This document shows, one piece after another, positions 1-14,151 of a stretch of DNA of 64,000 bases. The DNA lies in the NCBI GenBank assembly GCA_003508835.1, contig PUFA01000084.1:5642001-5706000 (forward strand). The letters are read 5' to 3'. Every line of letters begins with the position of its first letter. Position 1 is the stretch's first letter. Origin of the DNA: Eonycteris spelaea (taxonomy: Eukaryota; Chordata; Mammalia; Chiroptera; Pteropodidae). The notes beneath the pieces are model-generated. The model saw only the letters and a list, made by a program, of their open reading frames with translations. It did not search any database and was not told the origin of the DNA. A program made the position numbers and the translations under genes.

Positions 1-19
1 AGCTTCAGGGACAGCAAAA

Positions 20-285
20 TGTAATTGCTAAGTTGGTGCTTTGGAACAAGATTGCCTGAGTTTGAATTTAGACTTAGTGACTTCTGAACTTTGTCACCAT
101 GGGAAATTTACTTAACTTTTCTATACTTCAGTTTTTTGTCTATACAATAGGGATAATAGTGTTAGATCTTTCTTATAGTGCTGTTTTGAAGATTAAGTGA
201 ATATATGTAAAGTTTTTAAAACAATCCCTGGCACATAATAAGCATTATGCAAATGGTAGCTGTCATTAGTATTATTAATATTATT
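20..285 (+). repeat. MIR SINE
   Basis: The stretch follows the MIR consensus from the 'gtgacttctgaacttt' core through 'cttcagttttttgtc' and 'gggataatagt' to the 3' end 'cctggcacataataagcattatgc' region. It is strongly diverged, as expected for this pre-eutherian SINE. Confidence 0.8.
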
Positions 286-2654
286 TAAATGGCTGGGAGG
301 AAGGAGACATTAAGCTTGTTTTGTTGGATCCAAAAGATAGAACTGAAGCAATGACTAGAAACTACAAGGAGATCCTTTCAACTAAATTAAAGCAAAATGT
401 TTGTTGGCAGTCAGAGATGCTCTAAGATGGGATAGGTAGCCTCCAAAGGACGTGAGTTCCTATAATTAGAGTGTTCAAGGAGAGGATGGATGATCATTTC
501 CTAGGGATGTTATAGAAGAGATTCAATCACCAGGTGAGATGGTGTTTCATCCCTGGATTCTATGATTCTAGAACTGAGATCTGACCTCACGGCCCCATGC
601 TCTTTCCTAGCTCCTTAATGGGACAGACATAGACGTGAGAACTCCATGGATGCTCTTCCGTATGGGGGACCACGTATGCGATATGATTTCACATAGATTC
701 TCTTGTACCTGCAAATACCTACCCCAATGATGATCATTATATTTGAAATTCCTATTATGAGAGTTACTCCTCTTGTAAACTCTTCTGGTTAAAGACAAAT
801 AAGTTGCCAGGAGAAAGTTACATACTCAAATTATAAGACATGAAAACAAAGTAGTTCTTCAAAGCAACCTTGTTTCTCAGATCAGCTAGCAGGATAGCCA
901 AGGGATAGGATCGAAACCCGATAAATTTAAACTGAGGACTAGAAGGGAACAGACACTGAAACAAAGTACCCAACATGGAAGTGAACAGCTTCACTAGAAC
1001 ATTACTTAAGATGAACATTTCCTTTTTTGCAGTTCAGCTTAAGTCAGGACATTATATAAATCCATGTATGTACCCTTATGCCAATCACTTGTTCTTAAAG
1101 ATGAGTTTCCATACCTCTAAAAAGACATAGTGAACTTAAGAAGAAAATCAAGTAGTGGTGAGTCACTGTGTTTTACTTGGAGTAAATGTGAAAGCACTAA
1201 TAATCTGAGCTCAGTCACAGATATTTTCCATGTAGTATAGGCATCATCATTATTTGGTAAATCAGTCAAATAGGAATTTTTTTTTTTTAATTCGTGTAGC
1301 AATTTACGGTTTACAGAGTGCCCTCCATAAGTGTATTTTTTTTCCTCTCCAAATAGCTGTCTCATAAACCATCAAATTAAAGATTAGGGGGAAAGGAGAC
1401 CATTTGTGGAACTATCTTCTTAGCCAGACGTTGAGTGTGCTGGTCTTGGATCCATAAATGTTTCTGCTTTCTCCTTCTGTGAATCTCTTCAGTAGAGATA
1501 GCAGATATTAAAATAATGTTTAAATTTGCAACATAAAATTGGCAGTGCATTACTAAAAATTATCTTTTTGCTGAATAAACACATTTATCCAGTGGATCCA
1601 CCAAAGTATTCTGTGGTTAACCCAAATAACTATATTTGCCCATAAGAAAACCAGCAATCAGTTTGCACATTTATGAATCATAAATACAAAAGCTATAAGT
1701 AAAGTCATTTTATAAATATAGGTTACTCTTAATATGTACCCTTGAGATATCTAGTAAACTATCAGGGTCCTCAGTAAATTGTAAAGGTCTTTTTATTGGT
1801 GAGTATGACATGGCCACATCTGAGAACAATTAATAATTTACATCTATCACTCCAGCACCTCATTTAAAAGAAGCAATACTCTTCCCTTTCACCCCAGAAT
1901 TATTTGGCAGTGTCAGTTTGGAAGGGCCATCTATCAAGACTTTTGTCTGACTGAAAGAGTCTGCAACCTAACAACATGCAAGAACTACTGGTCTAGATTC
2001 TCAGAAGCCATACAGCCTGATTGTGTGGAAGTAATAAAGGACCTGGATTCACTGTGGCCCACATTTTGAAAAAAGTTCTCTCCAGTTTCTTCAGAAAACA
2101 CCAAAAAGTGGGTCCTCCCCAGTTTACAGGAGCCCAGTAAAGGAAATGATAAAAACCCAAAGCAAAAGTCCAAATTTGGTCTAAAAAAGATTCCAGAAAG
2201 TACCGGGGATACTAGGAAGAGCGGGGATGCATTCAGTATTCTTACTTATAGTCTAACTAAAAAGAATCCTACCAATAAAGAGTATAGACAGAACTAAAAG
2301 GAAAGAAATTTGGGTTCTTGGCTTCAAAGCTACTTTGTATGGTAACTGGCTTTGCATTTCGGTAGCTCCATGGTTTAATATCAATGGTACTTGCTTTCAA
2401 CAACTGCAGAAAATCAATTCTAAGATTGGATTCCAAGTAGAATTCTGTGTAGCTTTATGTTAATGATCCACATAGTCATTGAAAGGAAGTGTTTGCAACA
2501 AATAAGTAGTCCATTGTATTGATTTTGGAGCTAAGCTCTACCTTAGAGAACCAAGGAAGCCCTGGTTATAGTGTATTCCATGATGGCTATAACACTAAAA
2601 TTTAGAGTGGGACATAAGTAAAAGATGATTATACTGTAACTAGATTATTTGGGT

Positions 2655-2830
2655 TGAGTTTGCTTCTTCTAATTGTGGCCTAAAGCAAGTCACTTAATTT
2701 CATAACACTCAGCTTCTTTGAGTTTAACATGGAAATAATAATTTGTCTGCCTTTTGAGTAGCTGTAAAGTTTTGATGCATATGAGAGCTTTCATAAAAGG
2801 TAAAGTACTACTTAATGTTTTAAAAAAAAT
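2655..2830 (+). repeat. MIR SINE fragment
   Basis: MIR core order is visible: 'aagcaagtcacttaattt', then a degenerate 'cctcagtttcctcatctgtaaaatgg' equivalent, then 'aataataatttgtctgcc'. Diverged, and boundaries are approximate. Confidence 0.6.
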
Positions 2831-3371
2831 TGTCATTGTTACTTTAAACCCCTTCTCCCGGGAGACATTGAGTTTCTTTGCTCTATACCCAATCTCTGAA
2901 TAATAAGCTCTCGACATGTTTCCTTCCTCTATGGAATTCAAATACTCGTTGGGTTTCCCTTGAACTTCCTTCATAACATGAACATTTTTTTCTCATTCCT
3001 TAAGGATTTTTTTTTGTAAAAGAAAATTTCTACCTAACCATTCTTTCTCCTGCCAAACAAACCACAGTAAGATTTTATCTCTTCTAGGAGCTTCTCAAAC
3101 TCACTATACTGTAGTTTTATAAAAGTTGTGAGGAATGAAACCAACAGTTAAGAACGTATTTGAATACGAGAGAATTAGAGAAGAAACAAAAATAGCACAA
3201 ACTATCCTGTCACAGCAAAGCAGGATTTCTCTATACCTCTTCCCAAAAGAAAAATACAAGAGTCAAGGGAATGGGAGTGGAAAGGAAAGGAAAGACAGGG
3301 GACATGTAAGGATGAGCTTTGGTGTCAGTATAGGTGTGAAAGATAAGCAATAGGGGAAATTCAAAGATAAC

Positions 3372-3590
3372 CTTGGAGTGGTGGTTCTGGAAGTGTGATC
3401 CCCATGCCAGCAGCATGCAAATTCTCGGGCCCAGCCCTGTCTCTGAATCAGAGACTCTGGGAATGGAACCCAGGAACCCGTGTTCTAATAAGCCCTGATT
3501 CACACTAGGTCGGGAATCGTGTCCCTAGATGGCCTAGGTGATTAGGAGGAGGATGGCATCAGATGCTTTTGTTACAAAACATTGTTCTCT
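3372..3590 (+). mobile_element. MER5A (hAT-Charlie MITE)
   Basis: It matches the MER5A order: 'gtggttctggaagtgtgatcc' start, 'agcagcatgcaaattctcgg', 'ctgaatcagagactctggg', and 'aagccctgattcacac'. A non-autonomous DNA transposon fossil. The right terminal repeat is degraded, so that boundary is approximate. Confidence 0.8.
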
Positions 3591-3811
3591 AAAATTCCAT
3601 TCATAAGAATCTGTGTGTTTGGGGAAAGTAAACCAGAGTTATGTAAAACAGCTGGATGTTTTAGTGGATAAACTATATTACGAAAGCAAACATCTCGCAT
3701 ATGAGAGGTGAGCTAAGTATCTCAAACCACACAGGTACCATGGCAAATGTACCCCTTCTGGCACTTAACGGGACTGGCTTATATTATCATTATGTGGATG
3801 TCTTTATACCT

Positions 3812-3975
3812 TCCCATTAGAATGTAAACTCTGTGAAGACAGAAACAGTTTTTTATACAATTATATATAATTTATATATAATATACATAAATATATATCT
3901 TATGCTCCAAATATACCCAGCATAATAACTTACACATAATAAACATTCAACAAATATTGATTAATGAATGAATTG
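3812..3975 (+). repeat. L2 LINE 3' end
   Basis: The 3' end of L2 is recognisable: 'gaatgtaaactctgtgaagac' near the start and 'aacattcaacaaatattgat' near the end. An AT-rich insert ('tatatataatttatatataa') expands the middle. Confidence 0.65.
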
Positions 3976-4984
3976 GATCCTTCTCTAATGACATCTAATC
4001 ACTTCCAAAAAGAAGAATGATCTGTTTCCACAGCGTGGTTTATTTCCTATATGATATAGCTCCATAGAAATCATGCAAAAATGCTTTGCACATTTATATA
4101 TTAAGTACTTTCTCCAAGGATGTGAACATGTTTCAGATACTGCAGTCTGTTGGTTCTCACCTTGCTCTATAATCTATATAATAAAATCACACACATAATA
4201 ATAAGACTGACCAGAATGCCATTTGGGGTATTTATTTACCTCCAGGCATAGGGTCAAACTTAGCAAACAAAACCAAAGGATGCCCAGTTAAATTTGCATT
4301 TTAGATAAACAATAAGTATTTTTTAGTTGAAGTATGTCTCTTGCAATATTTGTGACATACTAAAAAAATTATTCATTATTTATCGGAAATTAAGATTTCA
4401 CTGGGTGTCATCTATTTTAGCCGGCAATGCTATCTAGGTGGAATTTTCTTTTAGGACTGAATCTTAGGACTTTTTGCTTTAAAATCTGTAGATGAATATA
4501 GGTTACCATATGTAGTTGCTTAAAAAATATTTGTTGGGTGAGTAAGTGAATGAATGTTCAAAAATGTGGGCATGCTTTCCAGGAGAATTTAATTCAAGAG
4601 ACTTATACATAAATGCATTATTTTCTCAGCAAGACTTGAATTTCTTTTCTTTCATTCATTTTCTTTTTTTACTTGCTAGAGAATATATTGTATCTGGGTT
4701 CTCACTTGTGTTTTCTTCACCAACAAATGGTAGATGTTTGGGCCTTTTTCTGAATCATATTATCAATGGCTCATTCAGTGGTTTTTAGCTCATTAGTGTC
4801 CTCTGCACATATGGTAATTTTTTTGTTACTTTGAGAAGTTCAGCTATTTTAGCCATGAATTTGATATAAATAGGTAAAGCAATAATAGTGACATAACAGT
4901 GTCATCAATAGAGTAATAATAGTGAGACCGAGATAATATGATAATTCTCAGGTAGAGGTTGTGTTATTAATTATATCAAGCCTG

Positions 4985-5205
4985 TGGAGTAATGAATAAG
5001 TTTTGAAGTAAGAAAGCCTTGGTTTTACCACTTTCTAACTGAATGATCTTAGGTAAATTTTATAATCAATCTGAGCCTCAGATTTTTCCCACATAAGAGA
5101 TATAAATCTTAATAGTACTTACTTTATAATTGCTCTGAGAACCAAAAAATATAATTTATATAAAAACACTTAACTGTAAATGCTATAACATTAGCGAACA
5201 TTTAG
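4985..5205 (+). repeat. MIR SINE
   Basis: MIR order is visible: 'aactgaatgatcttaggtaa', 'ctgagcctcagatttttcc', 'agtacttactttataattg', and a degraded 3' end. Confidence 0.7.
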
Positions 5206-5418
5206 GAACATATATGTTATGTGTTACAGCAGCATCACACATTTGCAGCATAATCCAGAGAGCAGGAAATTGTTTACAGGGGAAAGAGGAAATAATGTGT
5301 CAGGGTTGGAGTCATATTCTCAGCTAGTGTCGACTTACTGAGTGACCTTCAGGATGTTACCACTCTTCTCTAATGGAGGTACTGTCTTCTGGGGATGTTG
5401 ACATCTCACAACGTTGTA

Positions 5419-5484
5419 AGATAAGGAAACTGAGGCTTAGAGAGGTTAAGTAACATGCCCAAGTCACTCAGCCAAGGAAATGGA
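5419..5484 (-). repeat. MIR fragment, one of a near-identical pair
   Basis: This is MIR read on the - strand ('ggaaactgaggcttagagag', 'taacatgcccaag'). The same 66 bases recur at 6841-6906 with one mismatch, including positions that differ from the MIR consensus. Confidence 0.8.
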
Positions 5485-6840
5485 TGAACTACCATTGTGG
5501 ATGAACTTCCCTGAGATCTTCAGAATTCTGCTTAACAGCAAAATATTTTAGTTGTCACTGAAACCACAGATTTTTGTGAATGCAATGTGTCCCAATAAGC
5601 AGTCCCCCCCTAGACAGCCTCATAGTCCAAGCTGGCACCAGTACCACACCATGGAACTGGAGAGGAAGGCTGGCAGGCAGTTATACCACCCGTATCTCAG
5701 GTGCGCAGGCCCTTCTCCAACTAGAATTCTCTGGTGTTGAGCAAACTCTGCAGCCAGTGAAAGCTCTGTATGCTTTCATCTGAGCACTCTCCCATTGTTA
5801 TCACTGAATCTTTCCCATTTCTGTTCCAATCTTGCTTTTCCCCATTCAGAGGACCTGCAGTTTCAAGGACCCTTTCTGCTTTCCTTGCCAGCAGCCACTT
5901 TCCCCAGACCATACCTGTCTTCCTTCTGCCACCTGCTCTCACTACACACTCAGTCTTGGTTCCTGACCCCTCACTGCGCTCACCTGCATAGGGTGTTGTG
6001 CTGGAGCAGATGGTGGAGAAGAATGGGGAAAACGTGGGAACAGTACTTCAGAAACACCTCCTGGTAACATCAGTCACTGTCTTTTCTGCAGCCCAGAAGA
6101 CGCCTGATTAGAATGAGAACAGATCAGCAGGGTAAATGGGTTCTTGCTGAGCCCCTAGTACAGTGATCACTCTTCAGAACTGGGGTGGCTTAGCCCATTA
6201 GGATATCTCTTACTTAAACTTTGGGCAGACTCTCTACATCTATTCACCTAACAGTATCTTTCTCCCTCTCTCTCTCTTTTTTTCCCACTTGTCAGTCATG
6301 GTAGAGTAAGTGTCAGTACTGGTCCATGAGGAGTTGAAAAGCAGCTCTTTAGAGAGCACACATCAAAAAATGGAGAAAAGTATCTGCCTTCACTACTCTC
6401 CCACCCTTGGAATAGCAAAGGGCACTGCCTCCCCCAGATTTCTCCACTTGCTGTCTGGTTTCTTCATCTCCAGAGCTCAGTTGTTGCTTGCTAAGAAATC
6501 TTCTGTTTACGCCGTTTGCTGGCGTTCTATTCATGGTACCCCTTCTTTCCATTAGCATGTGTAACTGAGAGTACACCATACCCTTAACTGTGAATTGCAT
6601 AGCTGCAATGCAATCACTTGCTTCATTGATTATCTGAAACAACTTTTTTTAATCCTGAGTTGGCTTCCCCATGCCATGCAAGTTATATCTCGGTTTCATT
6701 TATCGTCAGTTTCTTTGTGCCAAAGGGAACAGTTGACTTTTTCTTAAAATGATCACATACTCTATGCTATGTGCTTTATGTCTTTGATTTTCAAACTACC
6801 TTCACAAGACAGGTACTTACCTGTATTATTCTCAAGTTAC

Positions 6841-6906
6841 AGATAAGGAAACTGAGGCTTAGAGAGGTTAAGTAACATGCCCAAGTTACTCAGCCAAGGA
6901 AATGGA
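6841..6906 (-). repeat. MIR fragment, second of a near-identical pair
   Basis: It matches 5419-5484 at 65 of 66 positions, with unrelated flanks on both sides. Two independent MIR insertions would not be expected to share this many derived bases. Confidence 0.8.
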
Positions 6907-7635
6907 ATTCATATCTGACTCCTGCATCTGGATAGGCACCAAATGAATCATTTTAAAGCAAAGGAGATTATATGAGCTTCTCCCGCACATTGTAATTCCA
7001 GTGTCTGTTTTGTACTTTGTGTTTTGTACTTCGAGTCTAATGAATCGGACTTGCCATTTGTGGCCATAGGCTCAGACCTGAAAATCCATCCACTACCGTC
7101 CATCTTAACTTTACATTTCTCCACATGGAGAGCAGCAGTCAGCAAACTACGTCGGTTCCATGTATAATGCTGAAAGCCCTTTTGGGATCGCTGTAAGTAA
7201 CATGCAGGAAAATAACTGGAAAGAGAAAACATTAACAGTTCTACTGAGTGATATTGTTTCAAATCCAAACATATAGAAATGAAAGTTGTGGACACCTGAC
7301 TGCTCTGAAGATATACCCCATTTAGTAAGGCAGCTCCTGCAAGGCCTATGTTCTACCCACACAGCACCTTAATAATTCTGGAGAGCACTCTCGGTTAAGG
7401 ACTTCTCAAGTGCTTTGCAAACACTTTTTCTCATTAACTATCATACCATTTCTCTGTGGCAGGGAAGGGAACAAGATACTTTGCCCTATTTAAAATGTGG
7501 GTCTGCTGATGCGTTGAGTCATTTAAGCAGGTTGCCCTCAGATCATGCACTGATGAGCTGGACTAGGACCCTCAGGGTTAGAGGCTATGGGGGACAGAAG
7601 GCCCCTGCATCTGCAAAGGACCATAACAAGTCCTT

Positions 7636-7735
7636 GGTCCAGCTCCTCTCTTACAGAAGAGGAAACAAACCCAGAGACATGAAAATAGCTAGAAAGCCCA
7701 GGGTCACACAGATAACTACCTGCCAAACCAACACT
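7636..7735 (-). repeat. MIR/MIR3-like fragment
   Basis: 'ttacagaagaggaaac' followed by 'agggtcacacagataact' is the reverse MIR signature. Short and diverged; the subfamily is not decided. Confidence 0.5.
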
Positions 7736-9953
7736 ACATGCATACAAACAACATACAGACCTATGGTATGGAGGGAAAGATGACAACTGTGAAGAATCGA
7801 TTTATCGTCAGATTAGAAGGGTGTGAAAGTAGAAAGCCTTCATTAGTGACCTTGCCTAGAGGAAAAACACACTAAAGGAAGGTGAAAGTTTCAAACAGCA
7901 AGAGCATTTTAACATAAACAAAGTTTCAACTTCTAGCAGCCAAAATACCATCTGGTACTTTAGAAGAAGGCTCACTTCCCGTTAAAGGTGACAGGTGGAC
8001 TTGTTTTAAAAGATAGTTGGCCGGCCTCCTATAGCCTCTAGAAAATGTACTAAAGGCACAGGGATGGCAAAGACCAGCTTGAGTTCCAAACGTGTTTACA
8101 GATGACAGAAATGTTTCAACTAAAATAACATGCGTGACTGTCTGTCCTAGGGAATCTCTCATCGTAAAAAATGCACCTACGTAAACACCATGCATAAGCT
8201 GAACTCTTCATTTAGGAATGAGGCTTCCCGAAATTCCCTCATTCGAGTTTAAAGTGAAATGTTTCTCTTCTAATCCTGTGATCCTATACCCCATATTGTC
8301 CCATCAGTGAGAATGAGGGAAAGGAAATCACAAGAGTTGAGAGGAGCATGGGACAGGCCAAAATTTTGTGAATAACTAAAGGTAAAAGAGGTCAAAGATC
8401 AGTGAAATTAAGAAATATATAGAGAAATTCCTAAACAAAACAGCCATTTTTTTACAATCATGCTCTCAGAACATATCCTTTTATGTTTACAAACACAATG
8501 AAAAAGCTTTCTGATGAGATAAAGTTTCGTAAAACATCACAGACATGAGGCACTAACACTGAGCCTGGTATATAAGAAGCACTCAATACATGGTGTTTCA
8601 TCGCCATTAGTACCCTGACACATCTCTTCTGTTTCATAATGGAAATACAGTCCAGGCACATATCGTAATTGAAATGTTCCCCTAGATAGCTTCAAAGGCT
8701 TTGAGCTTTAGGCTGGGTTACAGATGAGTACATAGAAAGACCTTCTCTCAGGCTATCAGAAGTGAGGTGGGCGAAATGGAAGCACCTTAAGGCAGTTCAT
8801 TCAACTCACCTGTCGAGCCCAGAGCTGAGAACAGACAGCACCACCACCACAACAACAACATCAAAGTCTTTGTTTATTGAAAGAGATGTCACAGGCCTAT
8901 GGACGTTACTTATAGAAGAACACCTCTTGGGGTCATTCAGTGACAATATTTATATTTACCTTACTATTTTTAACATGCTTAGTCATTTGGTTTCTAAGTC
9001 AACAGCAAACCAAAGCAGTAAACTGAGGAGAAAGAAGAGTCTCAGCCAACAGACTGAGAGCAAAGAAGGAGAAAATTGACCCAAAAGTTCAAAAAAGCGT
9101 ATGGAACCATTTAATGGGCAGGGGTGAGAGGGAGGATAGTGTTGTAATAGGAATACCATGCAAGTATTCCCACACTCTTGGTGGTCTGCAAAGTGATTTC
9201 ATATGTGGGGGGGGTTTTGTTTGTTTTTTATGTCAACATCAGCACAGTGAGGTATGTAGGACTGTATACCTCAGAGGCATTGGAGAGTTATCAGAGCTGT
9301 GCGTTGGAGCCTGGATTTGAACAGGACCATTTGATTCTGATCGTCACGTTGTCCACCACCTACTCAACCTCCATGCCACACAGAGCCGATCTGCAGCTCA
9401 GTGCAGTCAAGACAGAATAACTGATTAACTCTTAAAATTCCATTTTAGAAAGATTTCTCTAAAACAGATAAAATTGAAAGTGTAGCTCTTCAGAATGACT
9501 TATTCCCGTGTTGGCCAATATTTTCCAGACCTAAAATCAAGGCACGAGTGTAGTTACTAGATAGAATACTGGAGATGGAGAGTGTCCCCAAAGAGCCAAG
9601 CTATGTGACGACCGTCCTTAGTCCCCAAAGATTCTAGAGGACCCGTGTCTCTGAAGATCCTGCCCCTCTCTTATTACTTTTGTTTGTTTGATGAAGTGAA
9701 TGGGAGACACATAACGTAATCCCCTAATAATGACACTGAAAACGACCCCCTTAAAGCAGCCCTCCCTTTTCTCCACAGGATGGCCTTTGAAGACTGTTAG
9801 TGGGGAATATGTTGTAGCTTCCCAAGAGAGCCATTTTCTGACACAGGGCAACAGAAAACTCTAAACTGTCCAGGCATCATCTTAAAGCAAGGTTTCTCAG
9901 AACATGAGAGGCCAGGAAGGACTGGATCTTTCCAATCAAGAGAGACCCATTAA

Positions 9954-10500
<547 letters not shown>

Positions 10501-11091
10501 GTAGTATCTTTCTCTCTTTCTTATGAACAAAACAACAACAAAAAAAAGAAACAACAAAAAAAAAGCTATGGCACTAGAATTTAAAAAAAATGTTTTGGTT
10601 TCGTTTTTAATTTCTGTTTTTGTTTTTGTTTAGTTTCATTTTGTACTACATGAAGAACTGTTTTTTGCCTGCTGGTACATTACATTTCCGGAGGCCTGGG
10701 TGAATAGTAGTTTTCCCAGCCTCCCTCGGATGGTGGCCTTAAGGCCTGGTAGTGCTTCAGGAGGTCCACTGGTTGGATCTCTAGCTACTGGCCTCTAAAT
10801 ACAACCCTTCTTTACAAAAAAAAAAAAATCTTTAAAAAAAAAAAAGTAAAAAAAAAAACTTTTTTTTTTCACTTGTGAAGAGCACTACAAAAAAATATAA
10901 CAAAATCTAAAAGGCCTACTGTCTTTAAGTACACCGCTTGCAGTGTTTCAGTGGACATTTTCACAATTCTGGCCGCTTGGACTTCACAGTATCCAGTTAA
11001 AACTGTGGAATATCACTTCTGGTTGAAAAACCAGAGGCAAGGCCCTGCTGTTTTCCACCTACCATGTTGTCTGATTTCATAAAAGGGCTGT

Positions 11092-11113
11092 GGGGGTGGG
11101 AAGGGGCAGTGGG
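11092..11113 (+). promoter_or_regulatory. G-quadruplex motif in ZBTB20 3'UTR
   Basis: Four G runs of three or more with short loops: GGGGG-T-GGG-AA-GGGG-CAGT-GGG. It sits on the mRNA-sense strand about 590 bases after the stop codon. Motif only; folding is inferred. Confidence 0.6.
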
Positions 11114-14100
11114 TTTGGTGGTGTGGCAAAGGCAAATGGCAAGCTTCTCCCCCAGATCTGCTTGGGTCCACACACCCTGGCCCACCTCCTCCATGCCCCA
11201 CCCCCGTCAGCAGAAGCCAGGAAGATTTGGACAAGCATCAAGCAACAGTGGCTATCGTATTTATTCAGTGTCTTCGCTGAGCCACAGCCTCAGCACAATC
11301 AAGAGGGACTTTCATGAAAGGCAGGAATGCAGATAAAACAAAGATATCAGAGGTTTGCACCTACGTTTCTAGGTACAAGAGAGGGATTATTTCCAACAAT
11401 CTTTGCAAAAAAACAAAAAACAAAAAAAGTGTCAGGATATATTCTTGTGGAAGAGAAAAAGAAAGAGAAATGGAGGGTGGGGGGAATAATCAAAAGTTCT
11501 TGAGGCTTTTTTAATTGAAAATTTTATAGAGGGGCAAAAGTGACGTTTACCAGATAGAATGCTGATTTTTTTAATATATTTACAACAGTATTTGTGTAAA
11601 AAAAAAAACAAAAAAAAAGTGATTGTTAAAAGTAATTTTTTTTTCCATTTTGGTTTTGCATACACTGCCACCAATCCCTTCTCTTTTATTTTATTTCACA
11701 CACATATATATATATTTTTTGGTAAGTCAAGACTGTTAAGGTTAGCGATACTGCTTCCAGATAGAAAGAATAAAAGGCAATTAAAGTTATATTTGAAAGA
11801 GAGGAAGGATATTTTCTTCATATTTTTTTTAATTTTTCTTAATTTTTATTATTTTAAGTATTGCCTGGGTTCATGAGGGCCTCTGTGGCCAGCCCATCCC
11901 TGCTGTAATTTGAACTGCTGCTTTGTATTTTGATATGTAGTTCTTTGACCTTTAGCAAGCTTAGGTTGCTCCACTGAATTCTTTTTTCAACTGATCCATT
12001 TAGAATTCTACCCTTTTTCATGGGAGGGACTTTATCTTTCAGAAACAGATTTCTTGGTTCTCTAAAAGTTCATTGAGATCTTAAGATTCTAGAATTACTA
12101 TTGACTTTACTTTTTTTCTTTGATGAAACACTAGAAGTTTAGAAGTCTTGACAAATGGGTTCTTTCCTTTTGTAGTCAGCCTGGAGGAGGAGTTCACTAA
12201 ACTCTGCCATTGCTCCTCAACCTTCACAACCACAGAGAGCAGCATTATCAGAAGCCTGTTACAGAGCAGGATGCCTTGATGCCAAAATGACTTTCTCCCT
12301 TTCAAATATTACCTTCTGGCTATCTCCACCATGGTTGAGGGGGAGAAATATGATGATCGTTCTTTAGATGATTTATTAACTCTTACTGTTTGGAAAGGAT
12401 TTCAAGGAAGTAACAGTTTTCCAGATGCCAACATCCATCATTCAAAGGCCACCAATCCATTGTATCATCCTAGGTGCCACTCTCTCTTCCTAGTTGGGAT
12501 TTCTCTCCTCGGTCCTGATCAAGGTATTATAATAGAGATTTTTTTTCATTTTTAGACAGTGTCCTAAAGGGATTCCAATGCAAATGTAAAAATTCTTAAA
12601 CCTAACAAAATGTCAAAGGCTATGACCTTGCTGGGCATATTTTAACTCACTTAAGGGGAAAAGTAAAACTTCACACGAAACAGAAACACCAAACTGCATT
12701 TTAAAAAATAAAAAGAGTATTTCAATTTCAAAATTACTTTTCATTTAAATTAATTTCCTTTCAGCAACTTTCTTTCTAAAACTGCGTGGTAAACGAGAAG
12801 TCTTCCAGGGGAAGCAAGTCTATAATGACTAAATTGGTTCTACTCATCTATTTTGTATTTTAGACTTTTAGTTAACTTGGATCTTTTCCATAAGTTCTTT
12901 GTAATGTTCAGTGGGATCAGTGCAACTGGAGTCTGTGGGAGTTTGATTTGGTCCTGTGGTCCTTAATTCAGTAAATATGTTGCTAGAAGTTTTGTTGTAG
13001 ACTTGGTTGGTGAATTAACTGTTGATTATCGTCCATCTTGATTTCTTAGAGGAGGAGGTCTGCCAAGAACTGGGTGTCTAAAATTGACCTGTTTAGAGAG
13101 TTCATAGAAAACAACTTCAGAAGTAAGCAAAAGTCCATTTTCCTCCTGCTAATTTTGCTTCATGTAACAGCAATGTTGTGAGACTCTAATATTTCCACTT
13201 ACTACCAACAGAGGGAGCATTAGTTAATTAACTATGTCGTGGAATTGTTTTGATATGAAAACAAGTCATTCACCTAATGAAATAAAGAAAAAATTGACCT
13301 TAAGAAAAAAATTTTAATATAGAGGAAAATGACATGATATTGCTTAGCATATGTTACAAAGAAAGAGGCCAAAAGCCACTTTAAAATATTTTAATTAGTT
13401 GACAGCTGATTTAAAATAATGTCCTTATTTAAAAAGCAAAGTAGACAGAATTCATGGTACCTCGGAAAAGTTGATCTCGCATGCCACTATGGGCCACATT
13501 TAGCTATCTGCTTTTCAAATCTGAGGGAGACCCGTTTGCCTTGATGCTGATTTGCCCTGTAAAAAAAGCTAAGCAATTGGGTTAAAATCCACCTTTTGTT
13601 ATAGAATATGGAGGGAGAAAAATTCCAGTTGGACTTGAAAGCCTAATATTTATCCTTCCCTCTAAAGAAGTATCTCTTATTTTAAAATGTCAGCGGATCC
13701 CTAAAAAGTTTTTTGGTGAGGTGATGTTTTCATTATGACAACACAGACCATCCAGGTTTGCATAGCTGTAGACTTTTTCTACATGTCAATGTGTATGTGT
13801 GTTCTTCCCAAAAATCCCATACCCTAATGTAGTCGACAGCTTGTTTTCTGGAGAGAAGAAGCAGCTCGATTGGAGTGGAAGATCTAATCTAGACGAGCAG
13901 CTAACTTGCTGTGGGGCCATTACCCCATATTCTGGCCTCTGAAATGGCTGCTTTCCAAATTGACCTACATTTTAGAAAATAAACCATCATACTATGTCAA
14001 AGAGATAGAGATGCTTTTAGATTGTCAGTTTTAACTTTTACATTAAATAATTACAAACGTAGGCAATAAGGAAACATATATCTTGCTTCAAGAATAGAGG

Positions 14101-14116
14101 ATGAGCATGAATCCTG

Positions 14117-14151
14117 TGTGTGTGTGTGTGTGTATGTGTGTGTGTGTGTTG
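14117..14151 (+). repeat. (TG)n microsatellite
   Basis: An imperfect TG run interrupted by one 'ta' step, within the ZBTB20 3'UTR, giving a GU repeat in the RNA. Confidence 0.95.

Noticed and set aside
7415..7783. A 122-codon + strand open frame in the ZBTB20 intron
   Set aside because: It overlaps a MIR-like fragment, has no recognisable domain, and frames of this length are expected by chance.
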